Below are positions 1-5,015 of a stretch of 5,570 nucleotides of DNA, piece after piece. The stretch is from the NCBI GenBank assembly GCA_029250425.1, contig JAQXFF010000291.1, positions 1 to 5,570 of the forward strand. Reading direction: 5' to 3'. Position numbers and translations under genes: made by a program. Origin of the DNA: Candidatus Thalassarchaeaceae archaeon (GTDB lineage Archaea; Thermoplasmatota; Poseidoniia; Poseidoniales; Thalassarchaeaceae). The first letter of the stretch is position 1, and every line of letters begins with the position of its first letter. The notes under the pieces were generated by a model, which was given only the letters and a program-made list of their open reading frames with translations, searched no databases and was not told the DNA's origin.

Positions 1-38
1 AGTAGAACGAGTATTGGTGCAATTGCTTCCTTACGCAT
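1..38 (-). CDS. Possible N-terminus of a pilin-like or secreted protein (truncated by window edge)
   Basis: Reading leftwards from an ATG at 38, the visible residues are MRKEAIAPILVL plus a partial codon. A short basic start followed by E-A, a proline and a run of hydrophobic residues resembles the EAVSPVIATVLL segment of the pilin encoded at 4481-4978, so this may be another class III signal peptide protein. An in-frame TAG five codons upstream fixes the ATG as the first possible standard start. No clear SD precedes it, and TATA candidates in the AT-rich stretch 39-120 are weak. Only about 13 codons are visible, so a lipoprotein, another membrane protein or a chance frame are all possible. 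The function is not recognisable. Confidence 0.4.
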   Translation of the reverse strand, partial: MRKEAIAPILVL

Positions 39-141
39 AGGGGCTAGGCGCTAAACTAATGTTAATGGTAATTGTGTATCAATCAAAATAGATTAGCGAC
101 AGAATCAACAATAACATCAGGGGTTGTGGACTCTTCGAGGG

Positions 142-217
142 TGGTGGACGCTGGGGGATTTGAACCCCCGGCCTTCTGGTTGCAAACCAGACGATCTTCC
201 AGCTGATCTAAGCGCCC
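142..217 (-). tRNA. tRNA-Ala, anticodon TGC, CCA encoded
   Basis: The minus strand folds into a full cloverleaf of 73 nt plus an encoded CCA (142-144). The acceptor is GGGCGCT paired with AGCGTCC. Its third pair is G3-U70, the classic alanine identity element, and the discriminator base is A73. The D stem is GATC/GATC, the anticodon stem TCTGG/CCAGA with loop TTTGCAA, and the T stem GGGGG/CCCCC with loop TTCAAAT. The anticodon TGC lies at 182-184. No intron is seen. The 5' end is 29 nt downstream of the TFB stop codon. I find no good TATA box in that gap, so the tRNA may be processed from the TFB transcript, although a weak promoter inside the TFB 3' end cannot be excluded. Confidence 0.97.
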
Positions 218-246
218 TGTAAAGGGCCCGAATCACCTTTGCTTCT

Positions 247-1266
247 TCAGTTCGACGGTGCTTCACCCAACTGAGCAAGCAAGACTTCCAGAATACGCAA
301 CAAGCCACGTAGAGTCACTTCTGACACCCCCACGACGTCACAAACCTCTTTTTGAGTACGTGAATGACCACGATTCTGAGCTGCCTTGTACAACATGACG
401 CCTGCAACACCTGCGGGCTTCTTGCCTTGCCATTCCATAGATTCACCAACACGACCCCAAAGGTAGTTCGCTTCCCCAAGCACAGGTGCAGGCAAGCCAA
501 GGTCACTGTGGAACTTGTCGAGATATTCGCCAGGCCCTGTGACGTGGTGAGCATTGAGTTTTCGTGCAACCAATCGGATGGTACGCTTGAGTTCCTTTGC
601 ACCCATGCCCTCATCATCAATCATATCGAAATTTTCGGCGATTTCTTCAATCTTACGTGGTAATCGGGCCTGACGTGCTGCAATGTAAACACAAGCTGCT
701 GACACACCACGGATACTACGACCTGTCACGATGCCCTGTTCAGCAGCATGACGATAGAGGCGTGCTGCCTCTTCAACCAAGGCAGGAGGAAGGTTGCCTC
801 TGTCACGGATGAACTGCATGGCCTTGGTAAGATTACGCGCGCGCGAAGAACGAGTCTTACTTCGTTCGTCAATCAGAGCTCGACGACGCCAATGCTTGGC
901 ATTACTGCCCTTGATTCCATGACGAGCTGCTCCAGCGCCTGAAATATCGCTACGAGCAATGGTCGTATTGAGACCTTTGTCAGAAAGTGATTCACGAGAT
1001 GGAGCGCCCACACGCGAGCGATCGGCTCCATCAGAATAATTGGTCCACTCTGCACCAGGGTCGATGGCGTTCTCTTCTACAACTGTACCACAAGCAGCGC
1101 AAACGGTTTCACCTCGAATCTCGTCTTCATCCCACTCTGTTTCACCACACTCGACACACGGAGTAGTTTGACCCACCGTTCGACGTTGGGATGGACGCCC
1201 CGCACCAATGGGGGACTTCCGTGTGTTCTGCTTCTTGCTATCTGATTCTGCTCGCTCTTCAACCAT
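247..1266 (-). CDS. tfb: Transcription initiation factor B (TFB, archaeal TFIIB)
   Basis: TFB binds the TBP-TATA complex and the BRE element and recruits RNA polymerase. From the chosen ATG the protein has 339 aa. A zinc ribbon carries CVEC and CAAC (Cys37, 40, 56, 59). The B-reader/linker region follows at about 78-130 (SDGADRSRVGAP, DKGLNTTI, WRRRALIDERSKTR). Two cyclin-like repeats lie at about 145-238 and 242-335, marked by GRSIRGVSAACVYIAAR (182-198) and GKKPAGVAGVMLYKAA (281-296). The second repeat ends in a helix-turn-helix (about 303-326). The open frame continues upstream to an ATG at 1356 (369 aa), but a TATA box at 1303-1310 and an SD (GAGGT, 8 nt before the ATG) fit the start at 1266. 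The polar, basic segment before the zinc ribbon makes it slightly longer than the usual ~300-residue TFBs. Archaea often have several TFBs; which paralogue this is cannot be told from this window. Confidence 0.97.
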   Translation of the reverse strand: MVEERAESDSKKQNTRKSPIGAGRPSQRRTVGQTTPCVECGETEWDEDEIRGETVCAACGTVVEENAIDPGAEWTNYSDGADRSRVGAPSRESLSDKGLNTTIARSDISGAGAARHGIKGSNAKHWRRRALIDERSKTRSSRARNLTKAMQFIRDRGNLPPALVEEAARLYRHAAEQGIVTGRSIRGVSAACVYIAARQARLPRKIEEIAENFDMIDDEGMGAKELKRTIRLVARKLNAHHVTGPGEYLDKFHSDLGLPAPVLGEANYLWGRVGESMEWQGKKPAGVAGVMLYKAAQNRGHSRTQKEVCDVVGVSEVTLRGLLRILEVLLAQLGEAPSN

Positions 1267-1274
1267 ACTAATCA

Positions 1275-1310
1275 ACCTCGGGTTAACATCTGTACGCCGC
1301 CGTATATAAA
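1275..1310 (-). promoter_or_regulatory. TFB promoter: TATA box and SD
   Basis: On the minus strand a consensus archaeal TATA box, TTTATATA, occupies 1303-1310. A start about 25 nt from its centre would fall near 1281. That leaves a leader of about 14 nt containing GAGGT (1275-1279), complementary to the 16S rRNA 3' end, 8 nt before the ATG at 1264-1266. Because this promoter lies inside the longer open frame, it decides the TFB start. The TATA match is seen directly; the transcription start is inferred. Confidence 0.7.
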
Positions 1311-1517
1311 CACTTCGTTTAGATGGGGTTTGTTTCGTTCCAGAGCACTCCACCATTCGGTCGGATATTTCCCCACCATGGGCGCCCTCTCCACTTACGT
1401 AGAATTAGATAGGAGATTCCGACCTTAAAGTCATCGTGCCCTTGCATCAATATTGTTGTCCGATGAGGGATTTACATCGTGGGCAGGTTCATGGATGGTC
1501 TGCAATGCGCCACCATC

Positions 1518-2903
1518 ATGCCAGCCACAGTGGTGCTCGGTGCGCAGTGGGGTGACGAAGGAAAAGGGAAGATGGTTGACCAACTGGCTAGTGAAGTTAG
1601 TTGGGTTGCCAGGTTCCAAGGCGGTAACAATGCTGGCCACACAATTGTCATCGGCGATCGTACTCTAAAATTGAATCATCTACCCAGTGGCATCACCTAC
1701 CCTGAATGCCAACTTGTCCTTGGCGATGGTATGGTCATCGACCCTTGGACACTGGAAAAGGAACTCGAAGATTGGTATGCATTTGGAAATGAACGCCCCG
1801 AGGGTGTTCGCCTTTGGATCAGTGAAAGATCTCATGTTAACTTGCCATTCCATCGAAGAATTGACGGTACCGATACGAAGATTGGAACTACAAAGCGTGG
1901 CATTGGCCCCTGCTATGGCGACAAAATTGAGCGAGTCGGTGTACGCTTCTGCGACATCCCCTCCCGCATGGCTGATCCTGAATGGTTGGCTTATGCTGCA
2001 GACAGAATGAATGCGAGACTCGATTTGTATGGAATCAAAGACACAACACCCTCACCTGATGACCCTGTTGGTTGGAATACCATCTCACGACAAGCTAGTT
2101 TACACGGCGAGATTACACCCCAAAATCTAGCCCTTGACCTTGCATGGGTTTGGCAACGCTTTGGTCATGCAGTTGCACCCACGGGCCTAATGCTAGACAT
2201 GGCTTTGAAGCAAGGTGAAAATGTACTACTCGAAGGAGCCCAAGGCTGCCTGTTGGATATCGACCAGGGTACCTTTCCATTTGTGACATCTTCTGTGACT
2301 AGTCGTGGAAATGCGACACATGGTGCAGGCATCCACCCGGGTCACGTAGAGAAAACATACGGCGTTGTGAAAGCATATACTACGCGCGTAGGGGAAGGAC
2401 CATTTCCAACCGAGTTATACGATGGCAAAGGAATGACGGATGTAGATGGAAAACACATGGCTGATGTCGGTCATGAATTTGGAACGACCACTGGGCGTCC
2501 TCGTCGATGCGGTTGGCTTGATCTCACAGTTCTACGTCATGCACACCGAATGAATGGGTTTGATGGTGTGACTCTGACCAAACTTGATGTGTTGGGAGGA
2601 ATTTCTGAACTCAAAATCTGTATTGGGTACACCATTGATGGAGAGCCCTGCCACGAAGTTCCTGCAGACATTGGACGCCTTGCAAAATGTAAACCCGTTT
2701 ACGAATCGGTCCCAGGATTTGAGGCGCTTTCCCTTGAGGAATGGCTAGATATTGCCCGGGACGCAACAAGCAATGGAACTGGCTTTGCAGCTTTACCCAA
2801 GAACGCGCAAGCCTATGTGGAGAGAATTGAGAAGTTATTGGGTTTTCCAATTATCAGTGTTGGTGTCGGTCCTGATCGGGAAGCGACAATTGAACGAAAT
2901 TGA
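1518..2903 (+). CDS. purA: Adenylosuccinate synthase
   Basis: PurA joins IMP and aspartate with GTP to make adenylosuccinate, the first committed step from IMP to AMP in the cytoplasm. With the ATG at 1518 the protein has 461 aa and begins MPATVVLGAQWGDEGKGK. This puts the catalytic Asp13 and His41 (GGNNAGHT) at the same numbers as in E. coli PurA, which is why I prefer this start over GTG 1479 or ATG 1491. Other family motifs are IGTTKRGIGP (IMP binding), EGAQG, FVTSS, KAYTTRVGEGPFPTEL, TTGRPRRCGWLD, TKLD (guanine recognition) and GPDR near the C-terminus. It is the full-length type, unlike the shortened (~340 aa) enzymes of many archaea. No good SD precedes 1518. AT-rich TATA candidates lie at 1447-1455 and 1469-1477. 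The four-cysteine gene follows after 32 nt. Confidence 0.97.
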   Translation: MPATVVLGAQWGDEGKGKMVDQLASEVSWVARFQGGNNAGHTIVIGDRTLKLNHLPSGITYPECQLVLGDGMVIDPWTLEKELEDWYAFGNERPEGVRLWISERSHVNLPFHRRIDGTDTKIGTTKRGIGPCYGDKIERVGVRFCDIPSRMADPEWLAYAADRMNARLDLYGIKDTTPSPDDPVGWNTISRQASLHGEITPQNLALDLAWVWQRFGHAVAPTGLMLDMALKQGENVLLEGAQGCLLDIDQGTFPFVTSSVTSRGNATHGAGIHPGHVEKTYGVVKAYTTRVGEGPFPTELYDGKGMTDVDGKHMADVGHEFGTTTGRPRRCGWLDLTVLRHAHRMNGFDGVTLTKLDVLGGISELKICIGYTIDGEPCHEVPADIGRLAKCKPVYESVPGFEALSLEEWLDIARDATSNGTGFAALPKNAQAYVERIEKLLGFPIISVGVGPDREATIERN

Positions 2904-2935
2904 GAAGCGACGGAGTCAAGTAGGAGTGCCAAAGA

Positions 2936-3232
2936 GTGATTGACATGGGCTTCAAAGCAAAGGCACGCAAGGCCAAGAAAGGAACTGGCGATAGTGACGG
3001 CCGAAAGAGCCGAAGCAGAGATGTGGAAGATGGTGAAAAGCCCTGTGCGATCAAAGATTGCAAAAACTGGGCTGACAAGAGCCATGGTGGACGCAGCATT
3101 GCTTTCGATAATCTAGCTGATGTTTGGGAAGAAGGTGAATTGGTTGGAGAAGGGCGAAGACTCGCTGTTTGCAAGCCTTGTTATCGACATTACAAGAAAG
3201 AGAAGAAAGACGATGAAAGCCAAACGTGGTAA
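2936..3232 (+). CDS. Small lysine-rich protein with a four-cysteine putative zinc site
   Basis: I do not recognise this 98-residue protein. Residues 1-35 are rich in Lys, Arg, Asp and Ser and look disordered. The core has C37-x4-C42 and C79-x2-C82 (CAIKDC, CKPC) separated by 36 residues, with a nearby GGRSIAFDNL stretch and His85. This spacing suggests one zinc ion held by four cysteines, as in treble-clef or zinc-ribbon mini-proteins, and the charged ends would suit RNA, DNA or ribosome binding (inference). The start is GTG at 2936, with AGGAG at 2922-2926 as SD 9 nt before it. An ATG three codons later (2945) is the alternative and gives 95 aa. It sits 32 nt after purA with no promoter evident, so it is probably cotranscribed. 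A link to purine metabolism is not implied. Confidence 0.85.
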   Translation: MIDMGFKAKARKAKKGTGDSDGRKSRSRDVEDGEKPCAIKDCKNWADKSHGGRSIAFDNLADVWEEGELVGEGRRLAVCKPCYRHYKKEKKDDESQTW

Positions 3233-3239
3233 TCTCACA

Positions 3240-3262
3240 TTCAATTTCGTTTTCTTTTGAAT
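3240..3262 (+). terminator. T-rich terminator of the purA transcript
   Basis: Just after the four-cysteine gene stop, the plus strand carries TTT, TTTT and TTTT within 14 nt (3245-3258). Archaeal RNA polymerase typically terminates at such oligo-T tracts without needing a hairpin. The tract overlaps the 3' end of the convergent small membrane gene, where it encodes that gene's lysine-rich tail, so termination is inferred and not certain. Confidence 0.4.
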
Positions 3263-3366
3263 TCGTTGATGTTGAAAGAGACGACATCAAGAAGGGATCT
3301 TGCAAGGTAGTATCCGAAGTAGAGAAGGATGCCCCATAGACACCAACCCCACCACGGTAATTCCAT
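3241..3366 (-). CDS. Tryptophan-rich small membrane protein, 41 aa
   Basis: This is a complete frame of 41 codons plus TGA. It starts MELPWWGWCLWGILLYFGYY and ends in the basic tail KRKRN. Trp occupies residues 5, 6, 8 and 11, followed by a hydrophobic segment (about 7-23) able to span a membrane once. A C-terminal cluster of Lys and Arg then predicts a cytoplasmic tail by the positive-inside rule. The ATG is 13 nt after the stop of the MBL-fold hydrolase gene on the same strand and has a strong SD, GGGGTGA (3372-3378), 5 nt before it, so the two are likely one operon. Its stop lies 8 nt from the end of the convergent four-cysteine gene. I do not recognise the family. The composition, SD and placement argue for a real gene; its role is unknown. 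Confidence 0.7.
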   Translation of the reverse strand: MELPWWGWCLWGILLYFGYYLARSLLDVVSFNINEFKRKRN

Positions 3367-3379
3367 TCATTTCACCCCA

Positions 3380-4129
3380 TTACAAGTCAAACGACCAAGA
3401 CGGTTCTGGCGTCAACCAGTGACATGTTTCAGCCGGTTTGGGCCACCCGATTGGTAATTTACCTTCGCTTTCAATTCTCAATTCAACTGATTGAATGTGT
3501 TTTTGAAGAACCTCGCGGCACGAGTCCTGACCTGAAATTGCGTCACCTCGTCCACATACCAGTAGAGATGGAGATAATTTGAGTAACTTCTCCAAACTTG
3601 ATTTCATTTCCACGATATTCCCGGTTGGCATATCGGCCCGCGAAGGATGACCTGCTGCTGGAATCAAGTCACCACAAATAATCACGCCTTTTTCTAGAAT
3701 ATGGAAACAACATGCATCACTTGTATGGCCAGGTGTATGCATTATTTTCACTGTACCATCCCCAAGATCAATCTGATCCCCATCAGAGAAACCCTCTGCC
3801 TCAATTGGTGGCATGTCTGAATCGTATCGACTGGCCCAAGTTGTGAACAAATCCCCTCCTGCAAGTGGTGCAACCGCTTTTTCATGGACCCTGATTGTTG
3901 CATCGAAATGAGTGGATAGATGGGGGGCTGCAGCACAGGTATCGAAGTGGCGATGGGTCAGAAGAATGGCTTCAACTGGCGCCCGTCCATCAAGATGAGG
4001 AGCGAGCCTTTCGATCAGATTTGCTTGATACCAAGAAGTGCCAGAATCAACGATGACTGTTGATTTAGTACCCGATACGACAATGCAAGCCGAATCGTGG
4101 TGGATTCCAGGTAAACGCTCGAGTCGCAT
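3380..4129 (-). CDS. MBL-fold metallo-hydrolase with incomplete metal site
   Basis: From ATG 4129 the protein has 249 aa with the metallo-beta-lactamase order of motifs. These are a first strand pair ending VIVDSG (25-30), LTHRHFD (57-63), HTPGHTSD (131-138), CGDLIP (152-157) and CGRGDAI (192-198). His59, His61 and His135, plus Asp63 and Asp154, match usual ligands. The His normally after Asp63 is Thr64, and the last His (usually in GHG) is Arg194, so the second metal site looks incomplete. Glyoxalase II-like, lactonase or other hydrolase activity is possible; the substrate cannot be told. A longer frame opens at TTG 4162, but MRLERLPGIHHDSACIVV is the usual kind of beginning. No strong SD is seen. 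It is divergent from the eL40 gene, and the small membrane protein follows 13 nt after the stop. Confidence 0.93.
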   Translation of the reverse strand: MRLERLPGIHHDSACIVVSGTKSTVIVDSGTSWYQANLIERLAPHLDGRAPVEAILLTHRHFDTCAAAPHLSTHFDATIRVHEKAVAPLAGGDLFTTWASRYDSDMPPIEAEGFSDGDQIDLGDGTVKIMHTPGHTSDACCFHILEKGVIICGDLIPAAGHPSRADMPTGNIVEMKSSLEKLLKLSPSLLVCGRGDAISGQDSCREVLQKHIQSVELRIESEGKLPIGWPKPAETCHWLTPEPSWSFDL

Positions 4130-4179
4130 CGTATCAATCTGATGGGAGCGTTCACAACCCAATAGAATGACGGTCTCGA

Positions 4180-4196
4180 CGCCCCCTACGGGGGCG
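4180..4196. repeat. Perfect inverted repeat in divergent spacer
   Basis: CGCCCCC, TAC, GGGGGCG form a 7-bp all-GC palindrome with a 3-nt centre. It lies between the start of the MBL-fold gene (minus) and the TATA box of the eL40 gene (plus), 16 nt before that TATA box. Since both genes point away from it, it is not an obvious terminator. An operator for a dimeric regulator is one possibility (inference). Confidence 0.6.
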
Positions 4197-4212
4197 CTGA
4201 ATTTCCACGCCG

Positions 4213-4220
4213 ATTAAATA
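4213..4220 (+). promoter_or_regulatory. TATA box of the eL40 gene
   Basis: ATTAAATA stands out in GC-rich surroundings. Its centre is about 26 nt before the ATG at 4243, the distance at which archaeal transcription starts, so the mRNA probably begins at or within a few bases of the start codon and is leaderless. No SD precedes the ATG, which agrees with this reading. Confidence 0.75.
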
Positions 4221-4242
4221 GGGGGAGCAAGTCGGCGGGCTC

Positions 4243-4389
4243 ATGGCTCGATTCCCAGAAGCTGAAGCACGTCTTCTCGACGTCAGAGTGTGTATGAAGT
4301 GCAATGCACGAAATGCTCTCCGTGCAACTCGTTGCCGAAAGTGCAACTACAAGGGTCTCAGACTCAAGAACAAAGAGACAAGAGTTTGA
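4243..4389 (+). CDS. rpl40e: Large-subunit ribosomal protein eL40 (L40e)
   Basis: This 48-residue protein starts MARFPEAEARLLDVRVCMKC and ends in a basic tail, LRLKNKETRV. Four cysteines, C17-x2-C20 and C31-x2-C34, form the zinc finger of archaeal eL40. The MARFPEAEARLL start and the CMKCNARN and CRKCNYKGLR motifs are typical of the family. In archaea eL40 is a free small protein, whereas in eukaryotes it is made as a ubiquitin fusion. It is a structural component of the 50S subunit. The length is normal for archaea. Expression is probably from a leaderless mRNA with the TATA box at 4213-4220. It overlaps no other supported gene; the pilin gene starts 91 nt later. Confidence 0.97.
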   Translation: MARFPEAEARLLDVRVCMKCNARNALRATRCRKCNYKGLRLKNKETRV

Positions 4390-4445
4390 ATCTTGGCTGT
4401 TCTGTTCAAAGTCTATTTCGGACGTCTTTCCCACTAAATTGCCGG

Positions 4446-4480
4446 TGTATTTACAGGTCACTGGCCACCTTCGGTGGCTG
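4446..4480 (+). promoter_or_regulatory. Pilin gene leader: TATA candidate and hairpin over the ribosome site
   Basis: TGTATTTACA (4446-4455) is a plausible TATA element, predicting a transcript start around 4476. An alternative, ACTAAATT (4433-4440), predicts about 4462. Between these and the ATG lies GCCACC, TTC, GGTGGC (4464-4478), a perfect 6-bp stem with a 3-nt loop ending 2 nt before the ATG. The 3' arm contains GGTGG, the only SD-like sequence, so in a transcript starting near 4462 the ribosome site would be paired. With the later start the hairpin would be absent. Which start is used is not decidable from sequence. Confidence 0.45.
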
Positions 4481-4978
4481 ATGAGACGCGAGCGGGTCTG
4501 CGATGATGAGGCGGTCAGCCCCGTGATTGCAACTGTTCTGTTGATGGCAATTACAGTTTTATTGGCCAGTGCGGTTTACTTGATGGTTGACGATGCGATT
4601 GCAGCTCCTGACAAGGGTGCACCATATGCAACAATGAGTGTTAGAGCACTGGACAATGGTTTCCAAGTCGTCCGTTTTACTGAATTATCGCAAAATTTGC
4701 ACACCGCCAGTGTGACATTCTCAATTGTTCCACCTGTTGGTGTCAATGCTTCCACCATTAGTGGTCACGCCAATGATGCAGATGTCTATGGATCCGTTGG
4801 AGAAACCGTCACTTTCCATGACCGAGATGCATCATTTACAGTTAATCGAGGCGACTATTTTGTCATTAATGCAACCGCAGCAGGTACCAGTGAAGGCGGG
4901 TGGACCATTTTCATCCGGGCCGATGGTAGTTCAGGAACTACGGAATTGGCCGCCATGCCACTCCCAGCGACGCAATGA
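4481..4978 (+). CDS. Archaeal type IV pilin-like protein
   Basis: A 165-residue protein with a short charged leader, MRRERVCDDE, followed by AVSPVIATVLLMAITVLLAS and on to a membrane-spanning, pilus-packing helix (about 11-36). This is the signature of archaeal pilins with a Pilin_N/DUF1628-type N-terminus, cut by a prepilin peptidase near the E10-A11 boundary and assembled through the hydrophobic helix. The remainder (about 40-165) is polar, Thr/Ser/Ala/Gly-rich and beta-like, with N-x-S/T sites (NAS, NAT) that could be glycosylated. The frame is open upstream to 4304, but that part overlaps the eL40 gene. ATG 4481, directly before the signal, is the sensible start. It could be an adhesion pilus subunit or a minor pilin. 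Assembly genes are not in view. aroA follows after 37 nt. Confidence 0.88.
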   Translation: MRRERVCDDEAVSPVIATVLLMAITVLLASAVYLMVDDAIAAPDKGAPYATMSVRALDNGFQVVRFTELSQNLHTASVTFSIVPPVGVNASTISGHANDADVYGSVGETVTFHDRDASFTVNRGDYFVINATAAGTSEGGWTIFIRADGSSGTTELAAMPLPATQ

Positions 4979-4979
4979 T

Positions 4980-4994
4980 GGGGTAGCCCCCTTT
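4980..4994 (+). terminator. Weak hairpin after the pilin gene
   Basis: GGGG, TAG, CCCC (4980-4990) can pair directly after the pilin stop and is followed by CTTT. The stem is only 4 bp and the T run is short, so this may slow or partly stop transcription, or do nothing. It is the only terminator-like element between the pilin and aroA genes. Confidence 0.2.
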
Positions 4995-5015
4995 CGGCAA
5001 CATGTGGCCACCTTC

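Noticed and set aside
1..54. Plus-strand gene end at the left edge (frames ending TAG 38-40 or TAA 52-54)
   Set aside because: The visible peptides show no recognisable features; the minus-strand signal-like frame is the better, though uncertain, reading.
117..308. 63-residue open frame on the minus strand
   Set aside because: It reads straight through the tRNA-Ala gene and the end of TFB; the RNA gene explains the sequence.
1378..1428. 16-codon plus-strand frame (MGALSTYVELDRRFRP) in the TFB-purA spacer
   Set aside because: No SD, too short to judge, and no family resemblance; not supported as a gene or leader peptide.
1518..2903. PurZ-like enzyme for 2-aminoadenine synthesis, as in some phages
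   Set aside because: The catalytic Asp13 of normal PurA, which is changed in PurZ, is present, and the context is a cellular chromosome.
3336..3370. Alternative minus-strand start ATG 3370 in another frame (MNGITVVGLVSMGH...)
   Set aside because: The peptide is short and featureless, whereas ATG 3366 gives a membrane protein with ideal SD spacing.
4304..4480. N-terminal extension of the pilin frame
   Set aside because: It overlaps the eL40 gene in another frame, lacks any signal-peptide character, and the pilin signal starts right after ATG 4481.
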